Origin: Stromatinia cepivora
Taxonomy: Eukaryota; Ascomycota; Leotiomycetes; Helotiales; Sclerotiniaceae
DNA: 64,000 nucleotides
Direction: 5' to 3'
NCBI GenBank assembly: GCA_014898415.1
Contig: RCTD01000019.1
Location: 620,001-684,000, forward strand
How positions within the stretch are numbered: position 1 is the first letter of the stretch; each line of letters starts with the position of its first letter. The position numbers and the translations under genes are program-made. The notes under the pieces are model-generated. The model ran no database searches, was not told the DNA's origin, and saw only the letters and a list, made by a program, of their open reading frames with translations. Positions 23,979-36,900 of the stretch are shown here, in pieces.

Positions 23979-25421
23979 ATGGTGGGAACGTCAAAATTGT
24001 TGGCCGTTTTGGCTTCAGCATCAGTGGCGTTTGCTGCTTGTAGTCTCGACAGTCATTGTCCTGAAGATGCTCCATGTTGCTCTCGTGAGTAATATTTCTT
24101 CAGGTATAATTACAAGGAAAAAGACTAACGATTTCAGAATATGGAGAATGTGGTACTGGAGCATATTGTCTCGGAGGTTGTGATCCTCGAATGTCATTTT
24201 CCCTCGATTCCTGCGTACCCGAACCTGTCTGCGAAAGTGCTTCATATACCTTTACGAGCATGGATGGCATAACTTCAAACACAAAATATTTGGGAGATGC
24301 ATCTAAAACAAATTGGGTTTACAGTGGAGATCCAGTTATCTATAATGACAATGTGTTGTTGACCATGCCGGCGAATTCGGTCGGAACGGTTATGGCATCT
24401 TCGACTTATATGTGGTATGGAAATGTTAAGGCAAAGTTTAAGACAAGTAGAGGTCAGGGTGTCATAACGGCTTTTATTCTTTTCTCGGATGTTAAGGATG
24501 AAATTGATTATGAATTTGTTGGTTCGGAATTGACTACTGCTCAATCCAATTACTATTTCCAGGGTATTACAAATTGTGAGTAACATTCCATGGGCGCACA
24601 TAAATTTGGCTAATCTGTTGTTAGACGATAATGAGCTAAATATCAACCTTTCGGATACACATGCCAACTATCACACTTATGAAATTGATTGGACTCCTGA
24701 CGAGATTACTTGGCTGGTAGATGGACAGGTTGGACGTACAAAGAAGCGCGCAGATACTTGGAATGCAACCGCGAACCAATGGAACTACCCACAAACTCCT
24801 GCTAGAGTCCAACTTTCTCTCTGGCCTGGTGGTCTTGCTACCAATGGTGCTGGAACTATCGCTTGGGCGGGTGGTTTAATCGACTGGAACTCTGAGGATA
24901 TCAAGAACAATGGTTACTATTATGCTTCATTTGAATCGGTCGAAATCTCATGCTACAATGCAAAATCTGCTCCAGGAACCAATTCTGGAAAGTCATATTA
25001 TTATAACAGTGCTTTGGGAACCAACAATACTGTGGTTGATTCCAATAATGCCACCATCCTCTCATCCCTCTTGGCTACTGGAACAAACATGACTGCTGGA
25101 GAATCACCAGCTGCTTCTGGTTCCACCCCTGCTTCCACCGCCGCAACAGTTCCTGGACTCACAGGTACCAACGGTGGAGGAGTTGCAGACACACACCCCG
25201 ACGGCGATGGCAGCAGCAGTGATTCCAGCTCAGGATCAGCAACATCATCATCCAGTACTTCTTCTTCAACCGGTAGTAGTGGATTTTCTCAAGGAGATGG
25301 CTCTTCCTCCTCTTCATCTAGCAAAAGCGGTGCAGATAGCCTCGGTGCAAATCAAGAACGAGTACTGAAAGGCAGTATATTCGCAGGTATCGTGGCAGTG
25401 GTTGCCATGATGGCTTTGTAA
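23979..25421 (+). CDS. GH16 Crh-type cell-wall transglycosylase, GPI-anchored
   Basis: Exons 23979-24084, 24138-24575 and 24625-25421 encode 446 residues. Crh1/Utr2-family enzymes link chitin to beta-glucan in the fungal wall. A signal peptide (cleavage after SVAFA) is followed by a Cys-rich CBM18-like segment (CSLDSHCPEDAPCCSQYG, ECGTGAYCLGGCDPR). The GH16 catalytic motif DEIDYEF (about residues 156-162) provides nucleophile and acid/base Glu, and WTPDEITWLVDG and WPGGLATNG are the usual later motifs. The C-terminal ~150 residues are a Ser/Thr/Gly-rich linker ending in a hydrophobic tail (IFAGIVAVVAMMAL), typical of a GPI signal. It lies 1.8 kb upstream of another wall enzyme on the same strand. 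Confidence 0.93.
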
Positions 25422-27196
25422 ATTCTTCTGTCTTTTGATGTTTGCTTTTTTTGCTAGGGCGGCAGGTTTTGGGCATTTTGCATTTTTTGAGAAGATTAGC
25501 TCGGCATTGGGTTAGGGAGTCATTCACATTACAATAGCTTGAACATTTTTTACAACTTTCGGTTTTTGTTATTTTGGGGAGGGAATATGGAGAGTGGGAG
25601 GGGTGGTATGTCACTTAATGGCGTTTTTAGCTGTCCGTTCTTTTTGAGAGGGAAGTTGGTAGGGTTTGGTTTTAATGATACTTTCTTTTTTCTTTCTTGT
25701 GGATACTTTTTTTGGTTGGATGAAGGGATGTGGAGGTGGTAGGTGGTAAATGGTAGGAGTGTGGATGTGGATATGGATGAAGGGAAGTTGGTAAATGATG
25801 AATTAGGTGAGATGATGGGAAGTTGGAAGTTGAGAAGTTGAAACTAAAAGGGTTGGAATGAGATGAGATAGGCTAACATGAGATATATACATACAATGAG
25901 ATGATGGCTATCGAGGGATGGATAATGGATCAAAAAATTCCAAGAATTTGAATAGCTTGATTCGGATGCATGCAAGTGTTTTGAAAATTACTCTGGTAGA
26001 ATGAGTATTATGAATACAGAGTATTGATGCTAAGTTCGGAAGATTGGGTTTGTATTGATTGTTGATTTGTTGAATTTGAAGTGATGTAGTGATATATATA
26101 TATCTATGCTGAAGGATGAATGATGAGATTGATGATCGGTTACCTAGGTATGAGTGGGAGTTTTGGAGGGAATTTTGAATGATTTATTAGATTGTAATAG
26201 GTTGAGGTTGATGTATGACTTACAAAGGGGACGGGTATGGGGATGCTTAATTAATACCGGATACAGAATATCTATTAGGTAGATGGGGATTGAGGATTGA
26301 AGTAAAGTCTGGGGTCGTAAATTGAGATTAACGAATGCTTAGCAATTTTCCAACTTCTTAATTGCAGCTGGTGGGTGTATTATGGATATTTTGAGTGCAT
26401 ATGTGTCGGTTATTTAATTCATTACTCTCTTTTTGGGATGAGTACCTCGGGAAGCGGTATTAATATATATGTACCTACAGTAAACAGTAAACATAAACAG
26501 TAAACGCCTGTTCTTAAACAATTATAAGTTCAGGGGTCTCTTATAAGATTAGACGGGATTTTATTAGTGTCATGGATCTGTGAACCTTTTTTTGTGTCAG
26601 GTTGGTTTTGATAATGCGGGATGGGGTTTCATGAGTTTGTTGTTTTGTGATGTTGTTGCTGTGGAGGATGGGATGGGCGGGGCGGGTTGAGTTTTATGAT
26701 GGGTGCGTGGAGTCTTTTTGTTGGAAGGATTTGTTGTTTGTATGAAAGGTTGGGTTGATTGTGGGTTTGGTATTTTGTTTTGTGATGATTGATTGATTGA
26801 TTTTTGGTTGATTGAGTTTGATGTCTTTCTTTGTGGACTTTTCTTCTGTTTTTTCTTCGATATTCACAACTTCATGCAGTTCTACTAATTACCCTTATTC
26901 CTTCTCTTCTCATTCTATTTTCAGCAACGAGAATCTGATTATTTGAGCTTTACCTATTTCATCTCGGAGTCTTAATTGGGATACAATACGAGTGATTCCA
27001 AAGCACCTTTGATAGGGCTACGATATTATTATTTGCATTACCTGCAGTCATCTTTACGATCCTTCTTGACAATCTGCGCCACGCCATTCAAATAAGCCTT
27101 TCCAAGACCATTTCCACTTCTTGGTTTTATTCTTTCTCGCTTGCTTTCATTATCTTCCTTTTCCTTATTTTTTTTTTGATATAGCTGGATTTTATA
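25422..27196. other. 1.8 kb intergenic, no gene seen
   Basis: AT/GT-rich spacer, including the long pyrimidine-rich stretch (26820-27190) just upstream of the GH76 start that looks like a fungal promoter/5' UTR. No coding region is supported. Confidence 0.5.
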
Positions 27197-28808
27197 ATGA
27201 GGATTCAAAGGTGGTTATGGCCGTTACTTGGCTGGAGTGGTGCTAGTGCTCTAATGGTGGATACTTCACAGGCGGGTATGTTTGGAGTCGTTGGTATATA
27301 TTGCGGATACTGGATTTAACCAATCTTCCTAGATTCAATAAAAAGTGCCGCGAGTTCGGTGGCTGCAAATCTGGTATCATATTATCATGGAAATGAATCA
27401 GTACGTACATCTGACTTTCGCAGTCTTCCATACAATTCTCCTCCTAATATCCTATAGGGTCAAACCCCAGGACTTTTACCTCCTCCCTACTTCTGGTGGG
27501 AAGGTGGTGGGATGTTCATGACGTTAATAGACTATTGGCGCTACACGGGTGATACCTCATATAACAGCATCATCTCTGAGGCTCTCCTTTTCCAAGCCGG
27601 TCCAATGGCTGACTACATGCCCCAAAACCAAACCAAAGATGAAGGAAATGACGATCAAGGTTTTTGGGGAATGGCCGCCATGTTAGCTGCAGAAACGAAT
27701 TTTCAAAATCCTCCTGCGGATCAACCACAATGGCTCGCATTAGCCCAAGCCGTCTTTAACGAAATGGCTAGTCGGTGGGATACTAGTACTTGTGGAGGCG
27801 GTTTAAGGTGGCAGATTTTTCCATTCAATAATGGGTATACGTATAAGAATTCCATTGCGAATGGATGTTTTTTTAATCTAGGAGCTAGATTGGCTAGGTA
27901 TACGGGAAATCAAACGTATGCGGATTGGGCGGAGAAGATTTGGCAGTGGGAGCAGAGTGTGGGGTTGATTGATGGTGGGTATAATATTTTTGATGGTAGT
28001 AGTGATGTGGATAATTGTGCGAGTGTGGATCGATTGCAGTGGAGTTATAATGCGGGGATTTACTTGCATGGGGCGGCGAATATGTTTAATTATGTATGTA
28101 TTCTCCTTGTTCTCTCCTTCATCTTCCCTCGTTTAATTTGATACTCTTCGCTTCTTTCCCTCAAAGGAAAGAAGAAGAAATTAAAACTAACCGGATGCTC
28201 CTCCTCAGACCGATGGCAATGCAACTTGGCAACAACGCACAAACCAACTCATGAATACCTCCATCAACATTTTTGCCTCCAGCAAAACCAACTCCATCAT
28301 CACCGAACAAGCATGCGAAAAAGCCAATACCTGCGATACAGATCAACTATCCTTCAAAGCCTACTTCACCGCCTGGCTAGCCTCAACCTCCATCCTCGCC
28401 CCCTTCACCTCCAAAACCCTATTCCCGCTCCTCCAAATCAGCGCCAAAGCCGCCGCAACCCAATGTTCAGGTCCCAATAACGCATGTGGGTTTAAATGGA
28501 CCCAAGATTCCTACGATGGGAATACGGGCATAGGTCAACAGATGAGTGCGCTGGGTGCGATACAGAATGCGATGGTGGCGGTTCCTGGGGTGGATAATAG
28601 TGAAATTGTTCCCGTGACTAATAGTACGGGTGGAACGAGTGTAGGGGATAGTAATGCGGGGAGTGGGGATGGGATGGGAGGGTTGAGTATGAGGGAGAGG
28701 GAGAGTTTGGTGGTTACGAGGGCGGATAGGGTGGGGGCGGGGTTTGCGACGTTGGCGGTGCTGTTGAGTTTGTTTGGGGGGGCGGGGTTTATGGTTTTGG
28801 AGAAGTAG
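27197..28808 (+). CDS. GH76 endo-1,6-alpha-mannanase-like Dfg5/Dcw1 protein, GPI-anchored
   Basis: Exons 27197-27275, 27333-27400, 27458-28093 and 28209-28808 give 460 residues. Dfg5/Dcw1 proteins cross-link GPI-anchored mannoproteins into the wall glucan. A signal peptide ([11 protein letters not shown]) precedes the family features: [26 protein letters not shown], the catalytic Asp pair in [13 protein letters not shown] (about residue 114), [34 protein letters not shown], then [10 protein letters not shown] and a [12 protein letters not shown] motif. The C-terminus is a hydrophobic tail preceded by a Gly/Ser-rich linker, consistent with a GPI signal, although it ends in EK. Intron phases are consistent throughout. 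Confidence 0.93.
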
Positions 28809-28846
28809 CTTCTAGGGGGGATTTGGTGATTGGAATTTGGGGTTTG

Positions 28847-28861
28847 GGGGGGGGGGGGGGG
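28847..28861. repeat. Poly-G tract of 15
   Basis: Uninterrupted run of G about 40 bp after the GH76 stop codon. Runs like this are prone to length error in sequencing. Confidence 0.9.
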
Positions 28862-29451
28862 ATTGGGAGAAGAAAGAAATCTTTGTGATACGATCCGATA
28901 CCTATTTCTTATACTTTATCTTTTGGTTCAAAACAAAGTTTAGCGCATACACATATACATACATGGGAGCATCTTGGAGTTTCCAAAAGCAAACGAAAGG
29001 TATTAGATTTCGAAATAGATTTGGAATTGGAATTTATTAGGATGGAATCAGGATTGGAATTGAAATCGATACTATTTTCCGATTGGAAATTGGGAGTTAG
29101 AATAAAGTGCCTGGAGTCTTGGATGGATGAAGATATCGATTCCGTATTTATTGGTTTTGGGGATATGTTGGGGGTTTATTAGATGCATTTACCTAGTTTG
29201 ATAAGATGAGTTTGATGGCTCCATGCATGAATAATTTGTTGGTATTGAGGTTTTAAGTGTGAAGTGCTGTAAATGGAAGGGAGGGGTTTCTGGATGTCAT
29301 TTATTCATAGAAATTTTTTATTGGTTAAAAAATGGGATTGGATTTACAGTGTACCTACCTACCTACCTAGGTACTGTTGGTAGGTGAAAAATCCAACATT
29401 GGTGCAAATGTGAACATATCACGTGCGTGTCACGATTAAGTCTTCGAGCAT

Positions 29452-29480
29452 GAAGATTGAAGATTGAAGATTGAAGATTG
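29452..29480. repeat. GAAGATT tandem repeat
   Basis: Four 7-bp units in intergenic DNA upstream of the giant surface-protein gene. Confidence 0.9.
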
Positions 29481-30912
29481 ACGAAGTTAGGCAAGACCTC
29501 ATGAGAACACTTACCCGGGCCTCATTCTTTCTTTCTCTCTTTAATATTAACGCCACATACACGTGCAGAGTGGGTCTAATTCTGTTTCTGTAACGCGACG
29601 GAATAACGCAATAAAATTGTGAAATGTCTCGGTAGGTATGCAAGAAAGAATTCCCTTGCTTCTCAACTACTATCTTTCTAATATACACCATAAAGCCATA
29701 TTGCGGAACGCGGCATTAAGGAAATTTGATCCAAGGGGATGGTTAGAAGGTTGATGTCAGAGGCGTGGGTGATATTTGCTGGGAAGGTGGGATGGTGAGA
29801 TGGTAGATGCATGTGAGAAGGATTTTTTGGGAAGAGGGGGGGGGGGAGGGTTTGGAGATGTACGCGTGTTCGGTGCTTGGTTTGGTTTTTCCTTCCCTTT
29901 TGAATATATTTTGGCGGGAGTGCGGAAAGTGAGAATACATGATGATAATGATGATGGAGTAGTGGTGGCGCCTTCCAGTTTCTGCAAGAAAAAGCTCGAG
30001 CTTGCTATTTTGATTTGGCATCTTCTTTTCGATTCCCTCATTTTCTTCTCATTCTCTTTTGATCTTTTTCTTCAAGCACATGGATAGAATTGCCACTCTT
30101 CTTCATGTGGATTTCTTCTTCTCATACCTGTCGGATGGTGTCCTTCTCGAGGACTCGACCCAGACTCTCCCATCCTTCATATGGCATGCTTTTGCCACTT
30201 TCCAGATGCTTTACTCGAGTTTTCTCACATTGAAATTTGAAACATACTTTCAGGAGGAGTTTCCGGCGAGTTCCCCCTTCATTCTATTGGCGCCACAGGC
30301 TTGAACTTGGTGAAGAATGCACATCCATTTCAATTGTCCCTTGGCAAGTAAACAAGATATGGGATCACGTGAATGTGCAGAACATTATAAGGACAGTCTA
30401 CGGATATCTAATTTACCACTATATTTTGCTAACGTCGTTAGGGTTTTGTAAATTTGCTTTTGCATCTAATTTTCCGCGGTTGTTGGTTCCGTATGATGAG
30501 AACTATGAAGTCGAGTGACTTTAAATGGTGTGGTATTCATGATTGAAGTCAAATTACTTCTATACTTCAAGGACCGTCGTCCGATGTCACATTCCAATAC
30601 GGGAATCTTGCCTAGCTACGACGAGCATTGCTCATTCCTCAACTATTCTTGTCCTCAACATGTACCTAGCTATTAACATGTTTCTCACTTTATTGTCTCC
30701 TTGACGCGGGAAAGACGCCATCCACATTCTTTCCAGCACCACATTCAAAAACAAAAGTTTGCGTTCTATATATTCTTCAATTCTTTGAAAAATATCTTTT
30801 TATACACTTTTCACGTCGGTCTTTATACGGAACTCAAGTATTTGTTATTTTCAGACATTTCGGAGCCTCAAATATCACTTACTAGAGTTCTCCTAGACAC
30901 TACGTCAGGACC

Positions 30913-33900
30913 ATGCGTCCAACTTCACTTCCAAAGTGCCTGCTGCAGGTAGCAGCATATGGTATTGCACTCGTTCCTTTCGCTAATGCACAGGCTACAA
31001 CGATTTATTCAACTGTCACTCGTTATAGAATATCGGTTGTACCACAATATACGACTTATACTGATGTCTCTTATTCAATCCTTACTTATACTGCACCACC
31101 ATCGATTCATACCGAATATGTTACTGCTACAGAAGTTAAGCGCAGAACGACGACTATCTTCGATGGGACAACAACTGTGATAGAGCCAGCTTCGACTGTA
31201 TATGGTGAGTGTTTTCATACATTTTGATTGAAGATTGGATTCTTTCTAATGATGATTAGCCTCCGAATGCTCTAGCACACAATCTTCTTCTGCGGCCCCT
31301 TCATCGGATATTTTTAGCAGCTCGACCACCGCATCTTCTGAAGTTGCGTCTTCTTCCGGATTCTCCATTCCCCCCGTAAATAATGCAGTTTCTGGATCTT
31401 CGACTACCATTGATGAAATATCAACAACGGCCGAGTTACCTACTATGACTACTGAGCCGACAGAGACAGGGGTTGTAACTACTGAAGGACCAGGAGTTAC
31501 AACTCAGCCTCCTTCCGAACCAACTCGTGTTTCATCTGCCATTACACCAGCTGGTACTTATAATCCAGTGGAATGTTATCCAGATGAGGAGGCTAATGGC
31601 TTTCCATTGGCCCCACCTATTACTGAAAGTGTCGATCCAAATGATTATGATACAGTCGAAGACTGTCTCTCATTCTGCTCAACAGCCAATGTGGGAGGCC
31701 CATTCAGATATGCCGGAATCGAGCCAGGACACTGTTATTGCTCGAACGGATTGCTCGACGCAGAACCAACCACTGATTGTTCTTACCCATGTCCAGGTAA
31801 TCCGACCCAAGTATGTGGAGGAAGTCCTGCCCAACCACCCCCCCCACCTAAAAGACTCAGACAGCGTGCGGTTGGAACAGCGATCCTTATTTATGAATTG
31901 GCCGGGTTTGTTCCACCAACCTCAGCCGTTGTTACAGATATTAGTTCGACTGAAACACCAGGGGCAACTGCCACAGAAACAATCGTTACCGAAGGGCCGG
32001 GGGCTAGCTCTACAACAGAAATCATTGTCACCGAGGTACCAAGTCCTACATCGACAGAAATCATCGTCACGGAGGGACCAGGTGCTAGCTCTACAACGGA
32101 AATCATTGTCACTGAGGAGCCTGGGGTTACTTCTACTGGAATTTTTACCATTGAGACAATATCTGTTAGCTCAACGACACAAATTATCGTTACTGAGGAA
32201 CCTGGGATCACTTCTACAGAAATAATCCCTATTGAGACTCAAGGTGTTAGTTCTACAACAGAGATCATTGTTACTGATGAACCTACTACTTCCACAGAAA
32301 TAATTCCTACTCAGTCTCTAGGAGCTAGCTCAACGAGCGAAATTATTGTCACTGAGGAACCAGGTATATCTACAACCGGTGAAGCGGTAGGATCTAGCAC
32401 TGGCATTCCACCTGTCAATAATGTTGTATCCGGCAGCAGTACAACCTCGGAAGTCTTGAGTACTCAGGAACCAGGAGTTACTAGCACCTCGGAAGCTTTT
32501 GTCAGCACAGGTGAGCCGGGAGTAATAAGTAGCGCGGTCATTAGCACTGAAGAGCCGGGAGTCACTAGCACCTCGGAAGTTATTAGCACCTCAGGGCCAG
32601 GAGCCACGAGTACCTCGGAAGTCATTAATACCGAAGGGCCAGGGGCTACTAGCACCTCAGAATTCGCTGTAAGCACCGGAGAACCAGGAGTAATTACGTC
32701 TTCGGAGATCGTGATAAGTGAAGGACCTGGTGCTACAACTTCAGGGGTTTTGACTAGTGAAGGACCAGGAGCGACTACCACTTCCGAGGTTGTAAATACC
32801 GAAGAACCGGGAGTAAGCACCACTTCTCAATTTGCTTCTTCTTCCGGATTTACCATTCCACCTGTCAACAATGCTGTATCTGGCAGCAGCACAACCAGTG
32901 AGGCACCCGAATCTACTGAAGCAGTTTCGACTACAGGTCTAGACGCTACAACGACCGGTCCCGCTTTCACGACTGAGCCAGTAGCTGAGTCTACAGCCTT
33001 AATTCCAACGACGGAAGTCCCAGAAACTACCACTAGTATTGAAATAACTCCTGGATCCCCAACATCTACTTCCGGGGGTGGTGAAATTGGAGAGACAACT
33101 ACCAGTGTTTTGGCATCTAGTACTGAGATTGAGATAACTCCCGGCTCTCCAACATCTACTTCCGAGGGTGGTGAAATTGGAGAGACAACTACAAGTGTTT
33201 TGGCATCTAGCACTCAGGGTGGAGAAATCCAAGAGACTACTACTGTTATCCTATCGACTACATCTCCTGAAGAATCTTCCACTGGAATTCCTCCCGTGAA
33301 TAACGTAGTTTCTGGGTCAACAACCACAACTTTCGTTGCTGTAACATCGACCTTCGTACAATCGTCATCCACAAGCTCCTCTCCAGCATCCACATCTAGC
33401 CCTGGTCCTTCATATGATTATGTCTGCGCGGGTGCTCCAAGTCTGTTCAATGTAGTTATTGATGCGCCGGGCAAGCCAAAGCAATATCTATCTCAACTTC
33501 ACTTTCCAGACGCTGGAAATTCCGAGAGTTTATGGGGCTATGACACATTACCTGTTGTAACATCAGGGTCACAAGCGGCTGCTTTCAGCATTGGGTTTGG
33601 CAACGCTTTCCATGGCAAACTACAATCGACTGGTGAACAAATTACTGGTGCTGTTCGATTGACCGCTTTAGGAGCTCCTCTTCAACTTTTTACTGCGGCC
33701 CACATTTCCGATAATATGAGAGTCTATTCTGCCACCGTTGGTTCAGATTGTTCACTTGGTTTCGATATTGCAAATACAGGCGCCAATATCTTGGCTGACT
33801 GTAGTGGCGTATTTACCATTTTGACACCAGCTAAGCAAATTCAAAGAGGAGATGGATGTACCCAAGTTCGGGCTTTTGCTGTTGCAGTTCAAGCACCTTC

Positions 33901-36900
33901 TTCAACATTGTCAACGGCTATTACTTCAACTACTGGATCAAGTACAGGATTAATCATTTCAGGCACTGAAGTACCTCAAACTGAATCTTCGAGTGGATTT
34001 TTCCCAACAACTATCCCATCTGGAACAGTTGGCTTGGTAACAAGCACTTCAACTTTCTCACCTATTGCATCTTCAACCACAATTGCTGGATGTCCTGTTG
34101 CACCATTCTTCAAGATCCTTGTGAATCAGACAGGTATGCCACCACAATATCTATGGGATCCGGTCCCATTCGGTGATGATGCTTTATCATTCACCACTGA
34201 TGAAGCAAAAAGTTTGACTTTCTCATTGTCACCTACTACTGGCCAACTTCAATTCAATATTATAGATTTCTTTGGAAATCCTGTCTTATTGGCATCTAAT
34301 CAAGATATGCACAATGCTGGAAATGAGGCAATCTTCTTCTCTACAGCAACCAAATTTCAACAACTTGGATATCAGCCAGTTGTTGCAACTATTAATTCAG
34401 ATTGTTCTATCGGTTTGACCTTACCATACAATGCTGCAAATATCATACAAGCTTGTTATGGCTCGATATACTTGATGTTGACACCTGGAGTTGGTTGTGT
34501 TACGGTATCGTTATTAATGTTACCTTTTAATCCTTCCGCAACCACTTCTGCCATTTCATCGACCAGTTCTTTTTTAGTCTAAGTTCGGCGAGTCTGGAAA
34601 GCCCCTCCGTTGCTTCAACTGAAATCACTCCTTCTATTTCATCAGTTGAATTTTCTAGCGGATTGCTAGCTACCAGCTCGCCCGTCTTCACGAACACACC
34701 GTCCGGGGTGGCCAGTTCGTATTCTTCTGTATCATATTCATCTTTTGGACAGTCATTCATTACTTCCCAAGGACCCGCTGCTTCGTCAACAGCCAGTTCT
34801 TTCAATAGTTATTCATCATTTGAGACGCCGAGTAATTTCACCACAATTCCTTCTTCTACTATTAGTTATTCGTTCCCATCAATTACCTCCGAGTCATTCT
34901 CTCAATCTGAATCATTCATTTTGTCGACTTTCTCAGGACAAGAATCACAAATTTCTTCGTCCACTTTCGAGACCGTTTCTTTATCTGCTATACCTTCATC
35001 TATCGTTCAAAGCTCGATTTCAGCAATCCTCTCATCGTATGAATCCAGCTTGGCATCATTCTCATCCGCTCAATCTTCTGGATTCATGACTAGCTTCTCC
35101 GCCACTTCATTTTTGAGTTTGGAACCTTCAGAAGCTCAGAGCACCACCATTCCATTCTCTTCGAGTGCAGCTTCTTCGAGTTTTGGTGAGGGAACTTCCA
35201 CTGGCATTCCCCCAGTCAATAATGCTGTTTCTGGCTCAAGTACAACGACGGAGCAGAGTAACTCGTTTACTTTGGAATCTTCATCTTTGCCTGAATTTAC
35301 GTCTACTTTTGGACCATCGTCCTTGCCCGAACAAACTTCTGCACCAGGATTCACATCTTCATTGGGACAATCGACTTTCCTTGAAACCTCTTCTACTTTC
35401 GGACAATCGTCTTTGCCTCAAATCACAGGTACTTCCGAATTGCCCGGAACTTCATCTCTACAGGTATCTTTGACTGAGGTCCAGCCTAGCTATTCTAGTT
35501 TCTCTGTCGAAAATTCTGTTTCGCTGACTGTGGGTTTTCCAACAAGCTCAGAGACTGTTTCTGAGCCGCAAGGAACAATAACCTCTGGTCTTGAAGCTCA
35601 ATCATCTATTTTTTATTCGACGCTGGGGAGCTCTACTCCATTGTCCAGTGAGATATTATCAACCTCGACAGGAATTATATCCTCGACTACCGAGAGCCTA
35701 TCAAGCTTTGGCTCCGAGTCTTCAACGGGAATCATTTCAAACTTTGAGTCCAGTACGCTGAGTAGTCAGCCATTACTTTCTTCGATTGAATTATCTGGGT
35801 CTTCAATCATATCCCAAATCTTCTCTACGAGTACTAATGTTGTTTCTCAAAGTGAGAGTGCTTTCCCATCCGAAACTGGCACAACCATTCAATCATCTGT
35901 AGCTGCCAGTAGCACAGCTATTCTTTCGTCTCCGGCATTATCAGCAGTTCCATCAAGCAGTGGAGCATCAAGTACAATTCAGGAATCTAGTGTTGTTCTA
36001 TCCGCCACCTCAATAAACAACTTGTCCGAAACCCCGTCTCTAAGCTTGGAAACATCCCTTGGAGCTACGAGTACTTTGGTAGGGTCACCAAGTCAATCAT
36101 TTCAAGCCTCCACCAACCTTGGATCGATAATTCCCACAGAGACTTTCATTAGTACGACTGTAGTTGTTGAGTCAAGTATCGAATCAACACTTGGAGCTAC
36201 AAGCAGTTTCGTAGGATCGAGTCAATATCTTGAGCCCTCGAGCAACATTGGATCGAGTTTACCTACACAGACATTCGTTAGCACATTCGCCTCTGTCGAA
36301 CCAAGCTCCTCGTCTGTTGAAGGCAGCAGTGGTATTCCGCCTGTTAACAATGTAGTTTCTGGAAGTACCACAACAAGTACTTTCGATATCCAGTCCACAG
36401 GTGAAATCACGAGTGGTCTTGGATCTATTGTTTCTACGACTGGCTCAATTGAATCTAGTCTGTTTGAAGGCGCTAGCAGTACTCTTGTAACAGTTCCAAC
36501 ATCCACGGGTCCTGAGTTCATCAGTTCAACGCAGGTATCGGAAATTATATCAGAGAGCGCCAGCCTTCCGTTTTCAAACAGTATTGGATCCATTGTGTCT
36601 ACGATAGGTTCAATTGAGCCAAGCTTATCGGAGGCCACTAGCAACATCATAGGCCCTATTGAAACATCAACAGGTATTGAAATCGCCACCTCGACACAGG
36701 TTTCAGAGATTTTCAGCCTCGAATCCACGAGCAGCTTTGGATCTTTTGTTCCCACATTAACTTCAGTCGGCACAGTCGACGCTTCCATCGAGCCTAGTTC
36801 ATCTGAGGTCTTCAGTAATTCGGCTGGCGCTGCTGGAACAAGCACGGGAGTTGCTCAATCAATACAGCTATCAGAAACTTCAAATCTTATATCCACATCT

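Larger units (their letters stand above)
28809..30912. other. 2.1 kb intergenic, no gene seen
   Basis: Begins with a 15-base poly-G tract (28847-28861) just after the GH76 stop. It also contains a four-unit GAAGATT repeat (29452-29480) and a G-run near 29837. No convincing gene; it presumably holds the promoter of the giant gene that starts at 30913. Confidence 0.5.

Noticed and set aside
34502..34577. Intron ending at TTTTTTAG to explain the frame break in the giant gene
   Set aside because: The acceptor looks good, but plausible donors (GTATCG) give the wrong phase, and those with the right phase (GTTATT, GTTACC) are weak. The sequence they would remove aligns with the end of the first domain copy. 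Not fully excluded.
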